Assembly: GCA_025617745.1 (NCBI GenBank)
Contig: CM046863.1
Coordinates: forward strand, 56,805,829-56,869,828
Reading direction: 5' to 3'
DNA: 64,000 nt
DNA from: Heliocidaris erythrogramma
Lineage: Eukaryota; Echinodermata; Echinoidea; Camarodonta; Echinometridae
Part shown: positions 42,358 through 53,797 of the stretch, in pieces
Layout of the letters: each line of letters opens with the position of its first letter
Numbering within the stretch: position 1 is the stretch's first letter
Notes under the pieces: generated by a model
The model's input: the letters and a program-made list of their open reading frames with translations, nothing else
What the model was told of the DNA's origin: nothing
Databases searched by the model: none
Made by a program: the position numbers and the translations under genes

Positions 42358-45215
42358 GCTAAGGATTTGGGGCCTTTTTGTTTGGGTTCGAATAGGCGCC
42401 TCCCCTGTCTCTTTTGGTCCCCACCTTTTGGTACCCACTGGCGGGGAATGGTTCTTAGAGGGTTGGGAGGCACTTTTTAAGGGTTGACGTGCCCTCCATA
42501 TTTCATAAATTATAATCTTTAAACATTGGATTTCCAGAGGGAGTAATAATTCTGCCAGTGGAACAGCGCACTACCGTACGCACGAAAAAGTACCTTCTGT
42601 GATGCCCCAAACCATATACTTTACCTGTGAAAGGGAGAAACCTCAATTGGTGTATTGCCAAACAACAACGAGACATGTATACTCCGAGGCCATATCCGCA
42701 TGCTCTAGTGTGTATACCCGTTCAATGTATATGCTGCGCAAACGGCGCATGCAGTACATTATGTCTTCAATGTATACGGCGCAACAGCACACAGCGCACG
42801 TGTACTACATGTACTCCATGTACTATGTTTCACGCATGTATAGAGTTATATCATTATTTTATAACTTCATGGTTACCGGGGGGGGGGGGGGGGGGGGTCT
42901 CATTGAGGCCGGTACATCAGGCACTATCCACGTACAAGAAAACGGATAAAAAGGGTGCCTTTTCAGCAATAAGCACATAACCCGGGTTACGCGCGTTTAG
43001 GGTATCAAGAAAAAGTGTATCAAATTCAGAGATGATAAGAGGTCTATGATGATGATGTTATCATCAAATAGGTTGTAAAGTACCAAACAAGATATAAAAT
43101 CGCCGTTAAAGGTATAAAAATCAGGGATAGACGCGTTTCCCTGTGCCCCTACTGCAATCTGCTTTTTAATTCAACATGTGATTTAAGCGGATGATGTACC
43201 AGTCTCAACAGGTCTCAATTCAGGTGCCTGTAAACTTTTCTGCCTTTTATTTGTGAAAATTCGGCTCCTTTGGAAGTTTGATTTATGTAAGCATCCATTA
43301 CTTAAATTGAACTTTCAACATTTTTTCAGCAATCTGCGCTTTTTTTTTTTTTTGGGGGGGGGGGGGGTGCTGTTTCTTAGTTGAACTTAATTCTTTCTGT
43401 ACTTTAATTTTTTTTGTGTGTGTTGGTGTTGAGGTTCGATGAGACAAGGTGAAGGGGAGGAACATGTAACTGTTAAAATTTAAAAAAAAAGAGGGAGGGG
43501 GATTTCGGCCACTTCCTATTTAAGGACTCTTAATTTAAATTTAATCTATCTCTACTTTTTGCTCATATCATGGCAGCATATACTACGTTAACCCTAAAAA
43601 GGCCGGGATATTTTGGCTATCCCACAGCCGGGGGGTGGAATCCACCCCCCCCCCCCCTGATATCTCGACCGTCGAGCGCGCGATTGCGCCAAAAATCGGC
43701 ACGCACGTAGTCCACAATGTAATCTTCCAAACTGTATAGCTAAATGGTCCGAAAAATTTTCACATTAATTAATTATGCAAATTCATTAAATAAAGCCCAA
43801 AATATGCTAATTTTTTGTCTAGACACTCTTTCCAGTATTCTTAGCAAATATACTTGAAAAAAATTCGGTATCAAAATTGATTTCTTATGTATTTTATTGT
43901 TTTTTAAATATCTTACGTATTTCTTTGTTTTTTTTACCTTTTGTTTTTTATTGTTTTTTGGATGAAATTTGTCGGGGACACTTTCGCGAACATAAAAAGC
44001 CCATAATAAATTAATTTCAATCAGCAAATATAAAAATATTCATAGATTTCTAAATTTTGGCTGAAAACAGATTTTGTATTGAAATTACACATGAAATCAC
44101 GTTTTTCAGCAATTTTCGGTCTGACGTGCAAGTACGAAATGTTGCGTAACTTCGGCACCGCATGCCCGGACATCGCGGATTCGGTCTCAAAAGATGCGTG
44201 AGATTCGAAAGAAAAAAGTCATGAAACGCTGCAGCGACTGCTATGCGCGTTGCGGACAAATCGCGAGAAACGTCCGGGGGGTGGATTCCACCTCCCGGCC
44301 CCTTTAGGGTTAAACTTCCTTTTGCGAGAGCCACCCAAAATGAAAACAATATATAGGGTTAGGGTTGGGGTTAGGCTTTAGAGTTCAGGGTTTAGGCTTA
44401 GGGTTAGTGTTTAGGGTTTAACTAACCGCACATTTGGTTGGCTATCGCATAAATCATTCCTATTATCAGCAACTACATTGACATGAATGGGGAAAATGGC
44501 CCTCATACCGTTAGAAAGATGTTGTTGTATATCGCCTCAAATATATTATTCATTCCCTTATGACAGACTAAAAACAGATCTGTAGACATCATTGGAGGAG
44601 GGAAGTGCTCACGTCACTTAGGACTATCGGTTGCCACGGTGTAAAGAAGGAGCGCCCATCCCCCCCCCCCCCCACCAAAACTTCCTTCTAAATAGTTCCA
44701 CAATGATATTAATACATATAGGATATTACTCCCGTCTCCCCTTGCGCTGGGTTGACAGGAGGGTAGTAGGGAAAAGTCAATCCGTCGGTCCTCCCAAGAC
44801 CCATATAAGGGGGTCATAATCCCCCTGAAAAAAGCAAATGACAATAAATTCATTTTTTGCTAATTTTTGTATTCATTACAAGGGACGCTAATTATGCACC
44901 TTATTTTTTCATGGTCTTAATTTCTCTGATTATTACCCCACAGAATCATGGCAAGATAAAAAATCGCTCCCTCTAGCTTTATGCATGGATATAGTACTAC
45001 TCGAACATAATTATATCCATATCATTTAGTATTCATCAAGATGAACATGAATTTTCTTCAGAACTCATGCAAAATTTGGATAAATAACACATACACACAT
45101 GTTGTGAATACTTCTTGGTTAAAAGAAAATCTAACACTTTACCCGATTTTTTTTATCACTTGATTATTGTGACAAATATACGGTACGGTGATTAATCATA
45201 AACACAGCTAGCGCC
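42358..45215. repeat. Diverged long repeat, copy 2 (partner at 4093-6035)
   Basis: It matches copy 1 in order from CTAAGGATTTGGGG at 42359 to AAACACAGCTAGCGCC at 45214. Compared with copy 1 it has about 1.3 kb of additional sequence at ~43050-44345, which includes a TTAA MITE, and it lacks the hAT MITE at the CACATGTT site (45096-45103). Degenerate TTAGGG-like repeats occupy 44352-44425 as in copy 1 (4765-4800). G tract at about 42880-42897. Confidence 0.75.
43588..44313. mobile_element. TTAA-flanked MITE, 726 bp
   Basis: TTAACCCTAAAAAGGCCGGG at the left and the inverted CCGGCCCCTTTAGGGTTAA at the right. GGGTGGAATCCACCCC near 43634 and GGGGTGGATTCCACC near 44278 extend the inverted ends inward. 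No transposase. TTAA at both edges fits a piggyBac/Kolobok-type insertion. Confidence 0.82.
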
Positions 45216-45269
45216 TGCAAGTATACACATTGTATAATTTGCCATGGCTGTGGACAACAATAAATAGAC

Positions 45270-45475
45270 TCACTGTACATAGGCAACAAATACGCCGAGA
45301 ACGATATCAATAACTAAAATTGAGCGCTCACATCGAAAAATGTGCTGGCTCTCAGGAACAAAACTTTGATATATTACCCTTTTACACAATGAAAGAGTGC
45401 AACACAATCAAAAGAGGTTTGGAAGAAAAATATTTCATTTAAAAATTCATGCCTTCTTTAAATCCACTGTATAAG
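45270..45475 (+). pseudogene. Third Penelope-like fragment, C-terminus only
   Basis: Plus-strand translation gives HRQQIRRERYQ, a stop, then LKLSAHIEKCAGSQEQNFDI, LPFYTMKECNTIKRGLEEKY and PSLNPLYK. This aligns with LSEHIERCARSVEPNFLITP and the FINKFKPSLNAI tail of the two copies in the palindrome, but is clearly more diverged. The GIY-YIG core is absent. It lies just beyond the end of the long repeat copy 2. Confidence 0.75.
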
Positions 45476-45913
45476 ATTGATATTGTATGATATCTGTAAC
45501 AACAATATTGTAAAGAATGATGCATGATTCTATGCAAATAAAATGTATTAATATTGTTCTTTTTTGTATTACGATATTTATCTAAACCTTCAAACGTGCA
45601 TGAAGTTATATTGATGTATCTGAATAAACAAGGAAACAATACGCTATGCATCTTCACCCATCCCCCCCCCCCCTCTCTCTCTCTCTCTCTTTGTGTTGGC
45701 AGTTCAAGGTGCCCAGTGCGCGCCTTTCAACTTGACTAGTCGTTTAAAAGACTCAGCTTTCATTGTCATTTTGATATCTCTCTTCATCTTATTCATACCC
45801 TCTTTCTCTCCCTCTATCTATCTCTTTTTTTCTCTCTCTCCAATCCTCGGTTAGACATAAGGGTGATAATGATATTGAAAACTTGAATACTGCACATCTT
45901 ACGAAGTATTACT
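45476..45913. other. Unassigned DNA with C and CT tracts
   Basis: C13 followed by (CT)n near 45662-45692, and T/CT-rich sequence near 45800-45842. Nothing else is recognised. Confidence 0.5.
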
Positions 45914-46125
45914 CAGTGGCGGATCCGGGGGGGGGGGGGCAGCACTTCCGGCCCGTGCCCCCCCCCCCCCCCCCATTGGAAGAAAAGTATGCATTTTGAC
46001 CATAAAGCCATAAAGGTTCCGCCCTTTTGTCGAATGTGCCCCCTTTTTTAGAATGGACCCTCATACCCCCCCCCCTTCCCCCACTGAGCGAATTTTGGAG
46101 GTCTGGCAAAAAAAAATTGTAGCGG
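45914..46125. mobile_element. Truncated hAT MITE, same family as 5546-5921
   Basis: The terminus CAGTGGCGGATCCGGGG is followed by blocks inverted relative to the copy at 5546-5921: GAAAAGTATGCATTTTGACC, CGCCCTTTTGTCGA, GAGCGAATTTTGGAGGTCTG. The other terminus is missing. Confidence 0.78.
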
Positions 46126-46483
46126 AAGTTTTTAATCCACACGTGACCATATCCGCATCCATTCACGCGAAAAATCGGTCATGTGTAAAAAAACAAGAAT
46201 CCCGATGATATTAACACCACGGAAATGCAATCAGTATTTTACTTCAAGATATCTCTGTCATCCCTTGCTCATTTTTCCCGATTGAGGTGTCATATGAAAG
46301 GGCAGAAATTAAACTTTCTAAAAATGTGATTATCTCTTTGAAATTCAGATATCGTTGGCCAAACGACTTTTTGGTAGCCCTGCTTCTCTTTATTCACTCA
46401 TGCGTGAAGTATGTTATCATATGACATCCAATGAAAGAATAGGATCCAAGCTTAGAAATATGTGTCATTTATTAATTACAATT
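46126..46483. other. Left flank of the first foldback element
   Basis: No ORF or repeat recognised. It ends in ACAATT followed by the target duplication GTGATTAAG (46484-46492). Confidence 0.6.
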
Positions 46484-46492
46484 GTGATTAAG

Positions 46493-47145
46493 CGTATCCG
46501 GACACCTACCCCATGGACAACCACCCCCCGGATAACCACCCCTAGGATAACCACCCTCTAGGACAACTACCCTCTAGGACAACTACCCCCTGGGGCAACC
46601 ACCCTCTAGGACGACTACCCCCCTAGGACAAGTACTCCCCGGATAACTACCCCCCAGACAACTACCCCCTAGGACAACCACCCTCTAGGACAACTACCCC
46701 CCGGATAACTAGCCCCCAGACAACTACCCCCTAGGACAACTACCCCCAAGACAACTACCCCCGGACAACTACCCCCCGGACAACCACCCCCTAGGACAAC
46801 TACCCCAGGACAACTACCCCCCGGACAACTACCCCCCCCCCCCAGGACAACCACCCCCTAGGACAACTACCCCCAGGACAACTACCCCCGGACAACTACC
46901 CCCGGACAACTACCCCCAGACAACCACCCCTAGGACAACTACCCCCAGGACAACTACCCCCCGGACAACGACCCCCTAAGACAACTACCCCCAGGACAAC
47001 TACCCCCGGACAACCACCCCCTAGGACAACTACCCCCATGACAACTTCCCCCCCGGACAGCGACCCCCTGGACAACCACCCCCTGGACAGCTACCCCCCC
47101 CCCCAGACAACTACCCCCAGACAACCACCCCCTAGGACAACCACC
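46493..47145. repeat. Minisatellite, left outer arm, ~14-16-bp unit
   Basis: About 40 units of GGACAACTACCCCC(C/T/A) with variants GGACAACCACCCCCTA and GGATAACTACCCC. Long apparent ORFs rich in Val-Val-Leu-Gly-Gly on the other strand are by-products of the repeat. Confidence 0.92.
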
Positions 47146-49837
47146 CTCTTTTCTGTAAGGATTTGCGCCACTGGCAAGAAAGGGCAGTATTTGAGCGTCA
47201 AGAAGCCCCGTTTTGGAGACTTTGAGACTACAACTTTAAGACTTGTATTTTCTCTCAGTTTCACCTTACTTTATTTCAGCAAAAGAAAATTTTGTCAATG
47301 ATAATTTCATAAATTCTAACACCCCTTAGCCTGCCGAGGCTCGAACTCGTGATTCCTTCATGACGAGCACAACGTGAATCCGAATGCGCCACACAAGGAA
47401 CTTCGTGACTGATTCGCTCATTTTATTATATCCCTACAATTTGTTTTTCATGAATATTCATGCCGAATAGTCTTGACGGAATAAACCGTATTGTCACCCC
47501 TCTTGACGCTCAAATACTGCCCTCTCTCGTCGGGTGGCTCAAGTCCTGACAGAAAAAAATATAGCCCCCGGACAACTACCCCAGGACAACCACCCTCTAG
47601 GAAAAGTACCCCAAATTGGACATAACATCACATTGAACAAGATTGTGCTCGTTCGCTACGCTCGCTCGCCAAAATAGAATTAATGTGGCCTTTAGCAAAA
47701 TTTCTGCCTGGACCTGCAACAATAAAGCCCAGATAATATACCAAATTTTATTAAAAGAGAAGTGTTTGTTTTCACTCATGCTTGCTCGCTTAATTGTTCT
47801 TCCTCCAACTTCCAACAATAAAACTTAGTTTATCACATTAAAAAAAAAAAAAAAAAAAAAAATAATTGATATATACTATCATTTAAAAAGAATTGTTTGA
47901 TTTGGTATTTTTGTTTGTTGTTGTTTTTTGGTGTTTTTTCTTCAATGCATGAACGCAGGTATTCCCATGTGCAATATCAACTCTCTATTAGATGTTTTGC
48001 ATGACCAACAATTAAGGGGGGTGGGAAGGAAAACAAATATTCCAGCCGTTTGTCACACACCCCCACCCCTCTCCCTCACGCACTCTACAATTATGCAACT
48101 CGTTACAAAGCTACCAGCCAATCGAGTATTAAAGGAAACTAGCATTGTGGTTGGTCGATTTAAAAAAATAGTATGGGGTATATGTTAAGATGGATGAGAT
48201 GGATGAGAAATTCAACTGTACAATGCACCATCAAACACCGAGTTTAAACACACAACTTTTAAAACAAAGATGTAATACCAGGGGAAATCTCCCTCCCTCC
48301 CTCCCGTGATCATGGGTATAGACACATTTAACTCACGTGGTGAGGTGAATTTTATCATAATAATGCACCAAAATCCTATTTATAACCAGATTTCCAGAAC
48401 GGATACTCATTATATCCTTACTGATTGTTGGTCACCCCCCTCCCCTCCACGTCCTCCCCTGGCCGAAATCAGTAAATGCCATCGAGTACCTGGGAGTTGT
48501 AACTGTTTGGGGGATAATTGACCTACATGCCATGGGTGAGAGTATGTTGGTTGTTGTCCGATTAATAATTACTCTAAGTCGTTAATGTCCCTGTGGTAGT
48601 TACCTTAGGTGGAATTTGTCAAGAAGATGTCCTAAAGAGTGGATGCCCTAAGGGGTAGTTGTCCGGAGGGGGGGGGGGGGGGGGCGATTTTCGTTTTACA
48701 CCGTAGCGTAGGCAATTTCGCGAAAAAATCATACAAGTGCTCTGGTGAAAGAGTCTAACTCGTCAGCGCACATCCCTGTTGTAACTACTCTATGCACTAC
48801 AAATATTATTGTGCACGATACAACCAGCCTGTATGGGAAGTTGGTAGAAAGGGGAAAAGTGAAATACATTTAAAAAGAGCAGCTAGAGATAGATGGAAGG
48901 AAAAACAAAGATATACATAAGGATGAAGAATAGGATAGATGGAAGGAAAAAACAGAGAAATAAATAAGAAAAGAGAGGAGGATAGATGAAAGGTAAAACA
49001 AAGAAATGCATAAGGAAAGGGGAGAGGATAGATGGAAGGAAAACAAAGAAATACATAACGAAAGAGAAGAGGATGGATGGAAGGAAAACATATCCTGTCC
49101 ACTATCCTAATGTATTTCTTTGTTTTTCCTTCCATCTATCCTCTTCACTTTTCTTCCATATATCCTCTTCTCATTCCTTATGTATCTCTTTGTTTTTCGG
49201 TCCATCTATCCTCTCCCTTTCCTTATTTCTTTCTTTGTTTTACCTTCAACTTGCATAGAGTACTTTTACAGGATGTGCGCTGACGACTTAGACTCTTTCA
49301 CCAGAGCACTTGCATGATTTTTTTTTCGCGAAATTGCCTACGCTACGGTGTAAAACGAAAACACGCCCCCACCCCCGGACAACTACCCCTTAGGGCATCC
49401 ACTCTTTGATGGTGCATTGTACTAGAATTTTTCATCCATCTTAACATGATTGTATACCCCATACTATTTTTTTAAATCGACCAACCACAATGCTAGTTTC
49501 CTTTAATACTCGATTGGCTGGTAGCTTTGTAACGAGTTGCATAATTGTAGAGTGCGAGAGGGAGAGGGGGTGGGGGTGTGTGACAAACGGCTGGAATATT
49601 TGTTTTCCTTTCCGCCCCCCACCCCTCAATTGTTGATCATGCAAAACATCTAATAGAGAGTTGACATTGTACCTGGGAATATCTGCCTTCATGCATTGAA
49701 GAAAAAACAACAAACAAAAAAAATAACAAAAACAAACAATTCTTTTTAAATGATAGTATAATTTATATAAATTAGTTTTTTTTTGGTTTTTTTTAATGTG
49801 ATAAAGATTTATTGTTGGAAGTTGGAGGAGGAACAAT

Positions 49838-50084
49838 TCATTTCATTTCATTTCATTTATTTTCCATTTTCAACAGAATATAACAACGTAATTACATCAT
49901 AATTTCATGAAACATTTTTCAACAAAATATAACGTTATTACATCATAAATAATATCATGAACCATTTTCAACAATATAAAGACAAATGTAAATACATTGT
50001 AAATAATAATTATCATGAACAAAATGCATGTAATAACAATAATTTTCATTCAGCGTAATTTTCAAAGATAATTATAATAAATAA
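49838..50084 (-). mobile_element. CR1-like LINE 3' tail inserted in the foldback arm
   Basis: Begins with (CATTT)n on the plus strand, that is (AAATG)n on the minus strand, followed by AT-rich UTR-like sequence. It interrupts GGAGGAGGAACAATT-AAGCGAGCAAG, which is continuous in the opposite arm (47790-47815) and at 57413-57432. Only a 3' stub is present, typical of heavily 5'-truncated LINEs. Confidence 0.6.
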
Positions 50085-50734
50085 ATTAAGCGAGCAAGCA
50101 TGAGCGAAAACAAACACTTCTCTTTTAATAAAATTTGGTATATTATCTGGGCTTTATTGTTGCAGGTCCGGGCAGAAATTTTGCTAAAGGCCATATTAAT
50201 TCTATTTTGGCGAGCGAGCGTAGCGAACGAGCATAATCTTGTTCAATGTGATGTTAAGTCCAATTTGGGGTACTTTTCCTAGAGGGTGGTTGTCCTGGGG
50301 TAGTTGTCCGGGGGCTATATTTTTTTCTGTCAGGACTTGAGCCACCCGACGAGAGAGGGCAGTATTTAAGCGTCAAGAGGGGTGACAATACGGTTAATTC
50401 CGTCAAGACTGGTCGGCATGAATATTCATGAAAAACAAATTGTAGGGATATAATAAAATGAGCGAACCAGTCACGCAGTTCCTTATGTGGCGCATTCGGA
50501 TTCACGTTGTGCTCGTCATGAAGGAATCACGAGTTCGAGCCTCGGCAGGCTAAGGGGTGTTAGAATTTAGGAAAGTATCATTGACAAAATTTTCTTTTGC
50601 TGAAATAAAGTAAGGTGAAACTGAGAGAAAATACAAGTCTTAAAGTTGTAGTCTCAAAGTCTCCAAAACGGGGCTTCTTGACGCTGCCCTTTCTTGTCAG
50701 TGGCGCAAATCCTTACAGAAAAAAAATACGCGTC

Positions 50735-51143
50735 TGGGGGTAATTGTCCTAGAGGGTGGTTGTCCTAGGGGGTAGTTGTCTGGGGGGGGGGGGGGGCTGT
50801 CCAGGGGGTAGTTGTCTTAGGGGGTAGTTGTCTGGGGGTAGTTGTCCAGGGGGTGGTTGTCCGGGGGGTGGTTGTCCGGGGGTAGTTGTCCTGGGGGTGG
50901 TTGTCCTAGGGGGTGGTTGTCCGGGGGGTAGTTGTCCGGGGGTAGTTGTCCGGGGGGTGGGTGTCCTAGGGGGTAGTTGTCTGGGGGTAGTTATCCGGGG
51001 GGTACTTGTCCTAGGGGGGTAGTCGTCCTAGAGGGTGGTTGCCCTAGGGGGTAGTTGTCCTAGGGGGTAGTTGTCCTAGAGGGTGGTTATCCTAGGGGTG
51101 GTTATCCGGGGGTGGTTGTCCAGGGGGTAGGAGTCCTAGAACC
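50735..51143. repeat. Minisatellite, right outer arm
   Basis: The inverted counterpart, unit GGGGGTAGTTGTCC(T/G), about 26 units, ending GGGGGTAGGAGTCCTAGAACC. The same terminal sequence ends the arrays at 54256 and 61033, so it marks the outer tip of this family. Confidence 0.92.
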
Positions 51144-51152
51144 GTGATTAAG

Positions 51153-51786
51153 ATATGATTAAACATCGATAAACATTTCGTTTTCGTTTTTTCTGGGACG
51201 CACTGTATACCCTGTTTAGAGGTTATTTCTCCAGGCAAATTCAGGCTCTGCCGCTGGATTTGCACGCCGCATGCACTGAGTGAGTTTGAAAATGTATTTC
51301 TGCTGGGGGAGGGGGGGGGGGCAGTGCTCTAGACAAAACTAACGGATAGGAAAACTTATACCTCTACCTTCCATTGTTAAAAATCGACTTTATATCCAGG
51401 GTCGGGTATAATTTGCACAGAATAGGCTACGGTCCAATGTCTGTATTTTCATTTCACTCTATCACTTCTATCACTTGATCTGCACTCCGCTTTCATACCT
51501 TTAATTTTAATTTTTCCTTGTTATAATGTGAAACAAGGTTTGATTCCTCGCTGAACATGTGTAATTGTCATTGTTGCAACCTATACACAATTCAATGAGA
51601 GCTTCCCAATTGTGAAATCTGCAGAAATTAAAATTTTCTATATTTCACATAATAAAATACAAAAGAAATAGTGAGTGGGTGACGTCACTGGTTCCCTCAT
51701 TTGCATACTGAGCAGGATGTGCATATAACTGTTTTGCGAAATTAAGCGAAACTTTAAAATACCATACTTTCTTATTTTACATCCTA
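51153..51786. other. Flank of the foldback element with a half MITE
   Basis: The first ~350 bases are unassigned; a G tract lies near 51308-51321. From about 51500 it is the half foldback family also seen at 24740-25020 (inverted start then GAAATAGTGAGTGGGTGACG). It is repeated at 54266-54901 in the second copy. Confidence 0.6.
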
Positions 51787-52148
51787 TTAACATGATTGTA
51801 TACCCCATACTAATTTTTTTAATCGACCAACCACAATGCTAGTTTCCTTTAATACTCGATTGGCTGGTAGCTTTGTAACGAGTTGCATAATTGTAGAGTG
51901 CGTGAGAGACAGGGGTGGGGGTGTGTGACAAACGGCTGGAATATTTGTTTTCCTTCCCGCCCCCCTTTATTGTTGATCATGCAAAACATATAATAGAGAG
52001 TTGATATTGCACATTGGAATACCTGCCTTCATGCATTGAAGAAAAAAAACACCCCAAAACAGCAACAACAAAAAAAAAACAACAAAAAAACAATTCTTTT
52101 TAAATGATAGTATATATAAACTAGTTTTTTTTTTTTTTAATGTGATAA
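51787..52148. repeat. Foldback inner-domain segment without its arm
   Basis: Starting AACATGATTGTATACCCCAT it matches 49443-49805, part of the first element's right arm. The left arm, centre and outer repeats are absent, so this is the broken inner edge of a second foldback whose right arm resumes at 57395. Repeated at 54902-55260. Confidence 0.75.
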
Positions 52149-53229
52149 ACTAACAGTCAGACCCAACTCCGTAATACCGAGCACAGGTATATACTCCGAA
52201 AACGGCGTATAGAACGAGATGAATATAGAACCCTCATCGTTCAGTGCGAGGCAGTGTGTACAAAAGGCATGGGGGAAATCGTGCAGTGTCGACCTGCTGT
52301 TGATAATATATTTTTCAAAAATAATGCTGCGGATATATTTATTTCAAATGTTTGTCATATGAAATTCACTTCATATGACGAATCATTTAAAGGTTTACTA
52401 AATTAGAGAGAAAATGGGTGCTCTTTCCATGTAGTTTTGCCTTCTAATCACGAATCTGCCAATCGATTGTCCAAATTATGTCTCGTTTTGGGGAAAAAGG
52501 GGGAAAAGTAGAGGTTTTGGGACCGTTCCTTAAAACTCGTGAGCTGATTGGCTAACCCCCAAGTGACGTATGAAAAGTAAGAGGCACAAGATCTACAGGC
52601 TGCAGCATATAATACTGTACACAGAATGCGGTATTTGACCCCTCTGTTCAATGGACAATTTATGAAAAAAGGAAATTAATCAATATAATCTTAGGAGTGA
52701 ATAATCATTAGCAATATATTTTCTACAAGATCAGAAAACGCTTTTGCCCAAATATACAGCTCTTGTTTTGTTTTTAGCTTTTCTTTTGAACAATGTTCTC
52801 ATCCATCTGAGCTTGCCGAACGAAAGTTTTGCATTGGTCATAAACGCGTGCACAGCCGTTTTATGCGTCTGTATATAATTATGTACAATGTCCTACACAT
52901 CTTTAGTACGACAGTGACTACGTTCCCCTCGTACATAACGACTGGTGAACGCTTTTGTTTTGTTTATTTCACACGGCTTCTTTTTTTTTACTTCGCTTCA
53001 CATAGTACGTTAGTACTGACTTAGATTTTGGCTGAATTCGAGTAACTTATATAGAGAGAGGAAAAGTGCCCGCGATTCCGAGTTGGAGGACTTTTCTGAG
53101 CCATGCAGATACGAAGTCTGATTTATCAAATGATTTATCAGACACCGAAGGCAAAGAAGCTCGAGTGGCAAGGGGAAATTCGACCATATTATATCTTTGA
53201 ACCCCTCGCAGAATACGGTGAAGGGCCGT

Positions 53230-53371
53230 GGGTGAAGTAATAACTCCAGGGAGCTCCAACGCGTTGGAGCTCCCTGGTGTTACGGGTGAAGTAGACCGAA
53301 AATTCTGTCTCTCGTTCGTTAGTCGTCTTAGCTAACGAAAGAGAGACAGAATTTTCGGTCTACGGGTGAAG
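53230..53371. repeat. Two tiny palindromic insertions between GGGTGAAG repeats (copy 1)
   Basis: GGGTGAAG occurs three times (53230-53237, 53284-53291, 53364-53371). Between the first two is a 46-bp insert with a perfect 32-bp palindrome (53246-53277) centred on ACGCGT. Between the last two is a 72-bp insert with TAGACCGAAAATTCTGTCTC at one end and its inverse at the other. The same structure is at 56341-56482. Confidence 0.92.
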
Positions 53372-53399
53372 CTGCTGCAGCTGCTGTCGTTGAAAAACA

Positions 53400-53694
53400 G
53401 ATTGGAAGACTTGACTCCAAGTCTGATCGTTGGAATAGCTGAATATTTTAGCTAGCTTATCCTTCTCTTCATGTCAAGTTCTGAATACAGGCCAGGATCC
53501 TCAAATCATCTTCAGCAAAGTGATCACTGCAGATTGTACTCCACTCACTTGGCCGGCCCTTGCCACTCTGCCCGCGTGAGCTTTACATTTGCGACCCAAA
53601 ATTTCCGTAGATTTTCATCTTTAGGAAAATGATGTAGGCTTACACCATCTTTAGGGGTCTTGCTACAGCCCGCAACTATACACCGATTAGGCAT
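53400..53694 (-). pseudogene. THAP-domain gene relic (copy 1)
   Basis: ATG at 53694 (minus) gives MPNRCIVAGCSKTPKDGVSL, then HHFPKDENLRKFWVANVKLT and RAEWQGP before a frame break near 53560. In the next frame SEWSTICSDHFAEDDLRIL follows, and in a third frame LKYSAIPTIRLG. Together these show the C2CH zinc ligands (CIVAGC, CSDHF), the HFP motif, the conserved Trp and a degenerate AVPTIF box, in THAP order. THAP domains are DNA-binding modules found in P-element and Kolobok transposases and in host proteins. Two frameshifts make this copy non-functional. No transposase catalytic core was found beside it. Confidence 0.75.
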
Positions 53695-53797
53695 TATTGA
53701 TGAAACTGCGTCCCAAAATCAAAGTTATTGTGAGGAATTAAACACGAAAATACGCAATGCAAATGGTCGATGCGGTGAATATCATGCTCGGCACCGG

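Larger units (their letters stand above)
46493..51143. mobile_element. TU-like foldback element, 4.65 kb
   Basis: Two long inverted arms meet near 49090. From outside in each arm has a GGACAACTACCCCC-type minisatellite, an inner domain (47146-48190 mirrored by 49440-50734), a short minisatellite remnant and a ~35-50-bp repeated GGAAGGAAAAACAAAG segment. Direct repeats GTGATTAAG at 46484-46492 and 51144-51152 are the target duplication (8 or 9 bp; one base is ambiguous). The inner domain carries GTTCGAGCCTC (near 50528), a B-box-like sequence. The left arm has ~400 extra bases at about 48235-48634. No transposase. Architecture matches sea-urchin TU/foldback elements. Confidence 0.88.
52154..53797. 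mobile_element. THAP-bearing DNA transposon, partial copy 1
   Basis: Identical in layout to the full element at 55266-57389 but ends at the junction of the 3.1-kb tandem duplication, so it lacks the right inverted end. Its left terminus CAGTCAGACCCAACTCCG follows ACTAA at 52149-52153. Confidence 0.8.

Noticed and set aside
44352-44425. Telomere or subtelomere signal from TTAGGG-like repeats
   Set aside because: The repeats are degenerate and short, and occur at the same position in both copies of the long repeat (also 4765-4800), so they are internal to that repeat.
46493-47145. Regular short repeats suggesting a CRISPR array
   Set aside because: Units are contiguous 14-16-mers without unique spacers, in a eukaryotic foldback arm, with no cas genes. 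It is a minisatellite.
47320-47400. A tRNA gene in the foldback inner domain
   Set aside because: The B-box-like GTTCGAGCCTC and a short T stem are present (also near 50528 and 57847), but no acceptor or anticodon stem can be formed. Treated as a possible ancient SINE core.
46669-51022. ORFs rich in Val-Val-Leu-Gly-Gly or Thr-Thr-Pro repeats in the minisatellites
   Set aside because: They come from reading ~15-bp repeat units in frame. Unit lengths vary, starts are arbitrary and there is no conserved protein signal.
52448-52651. 67-codon minus ORF repeated at 55556-55762
   Set aside because: It is present twice only because of the tandem duplication. A one-base difference changes its C-terminal half, and no motif supports it.
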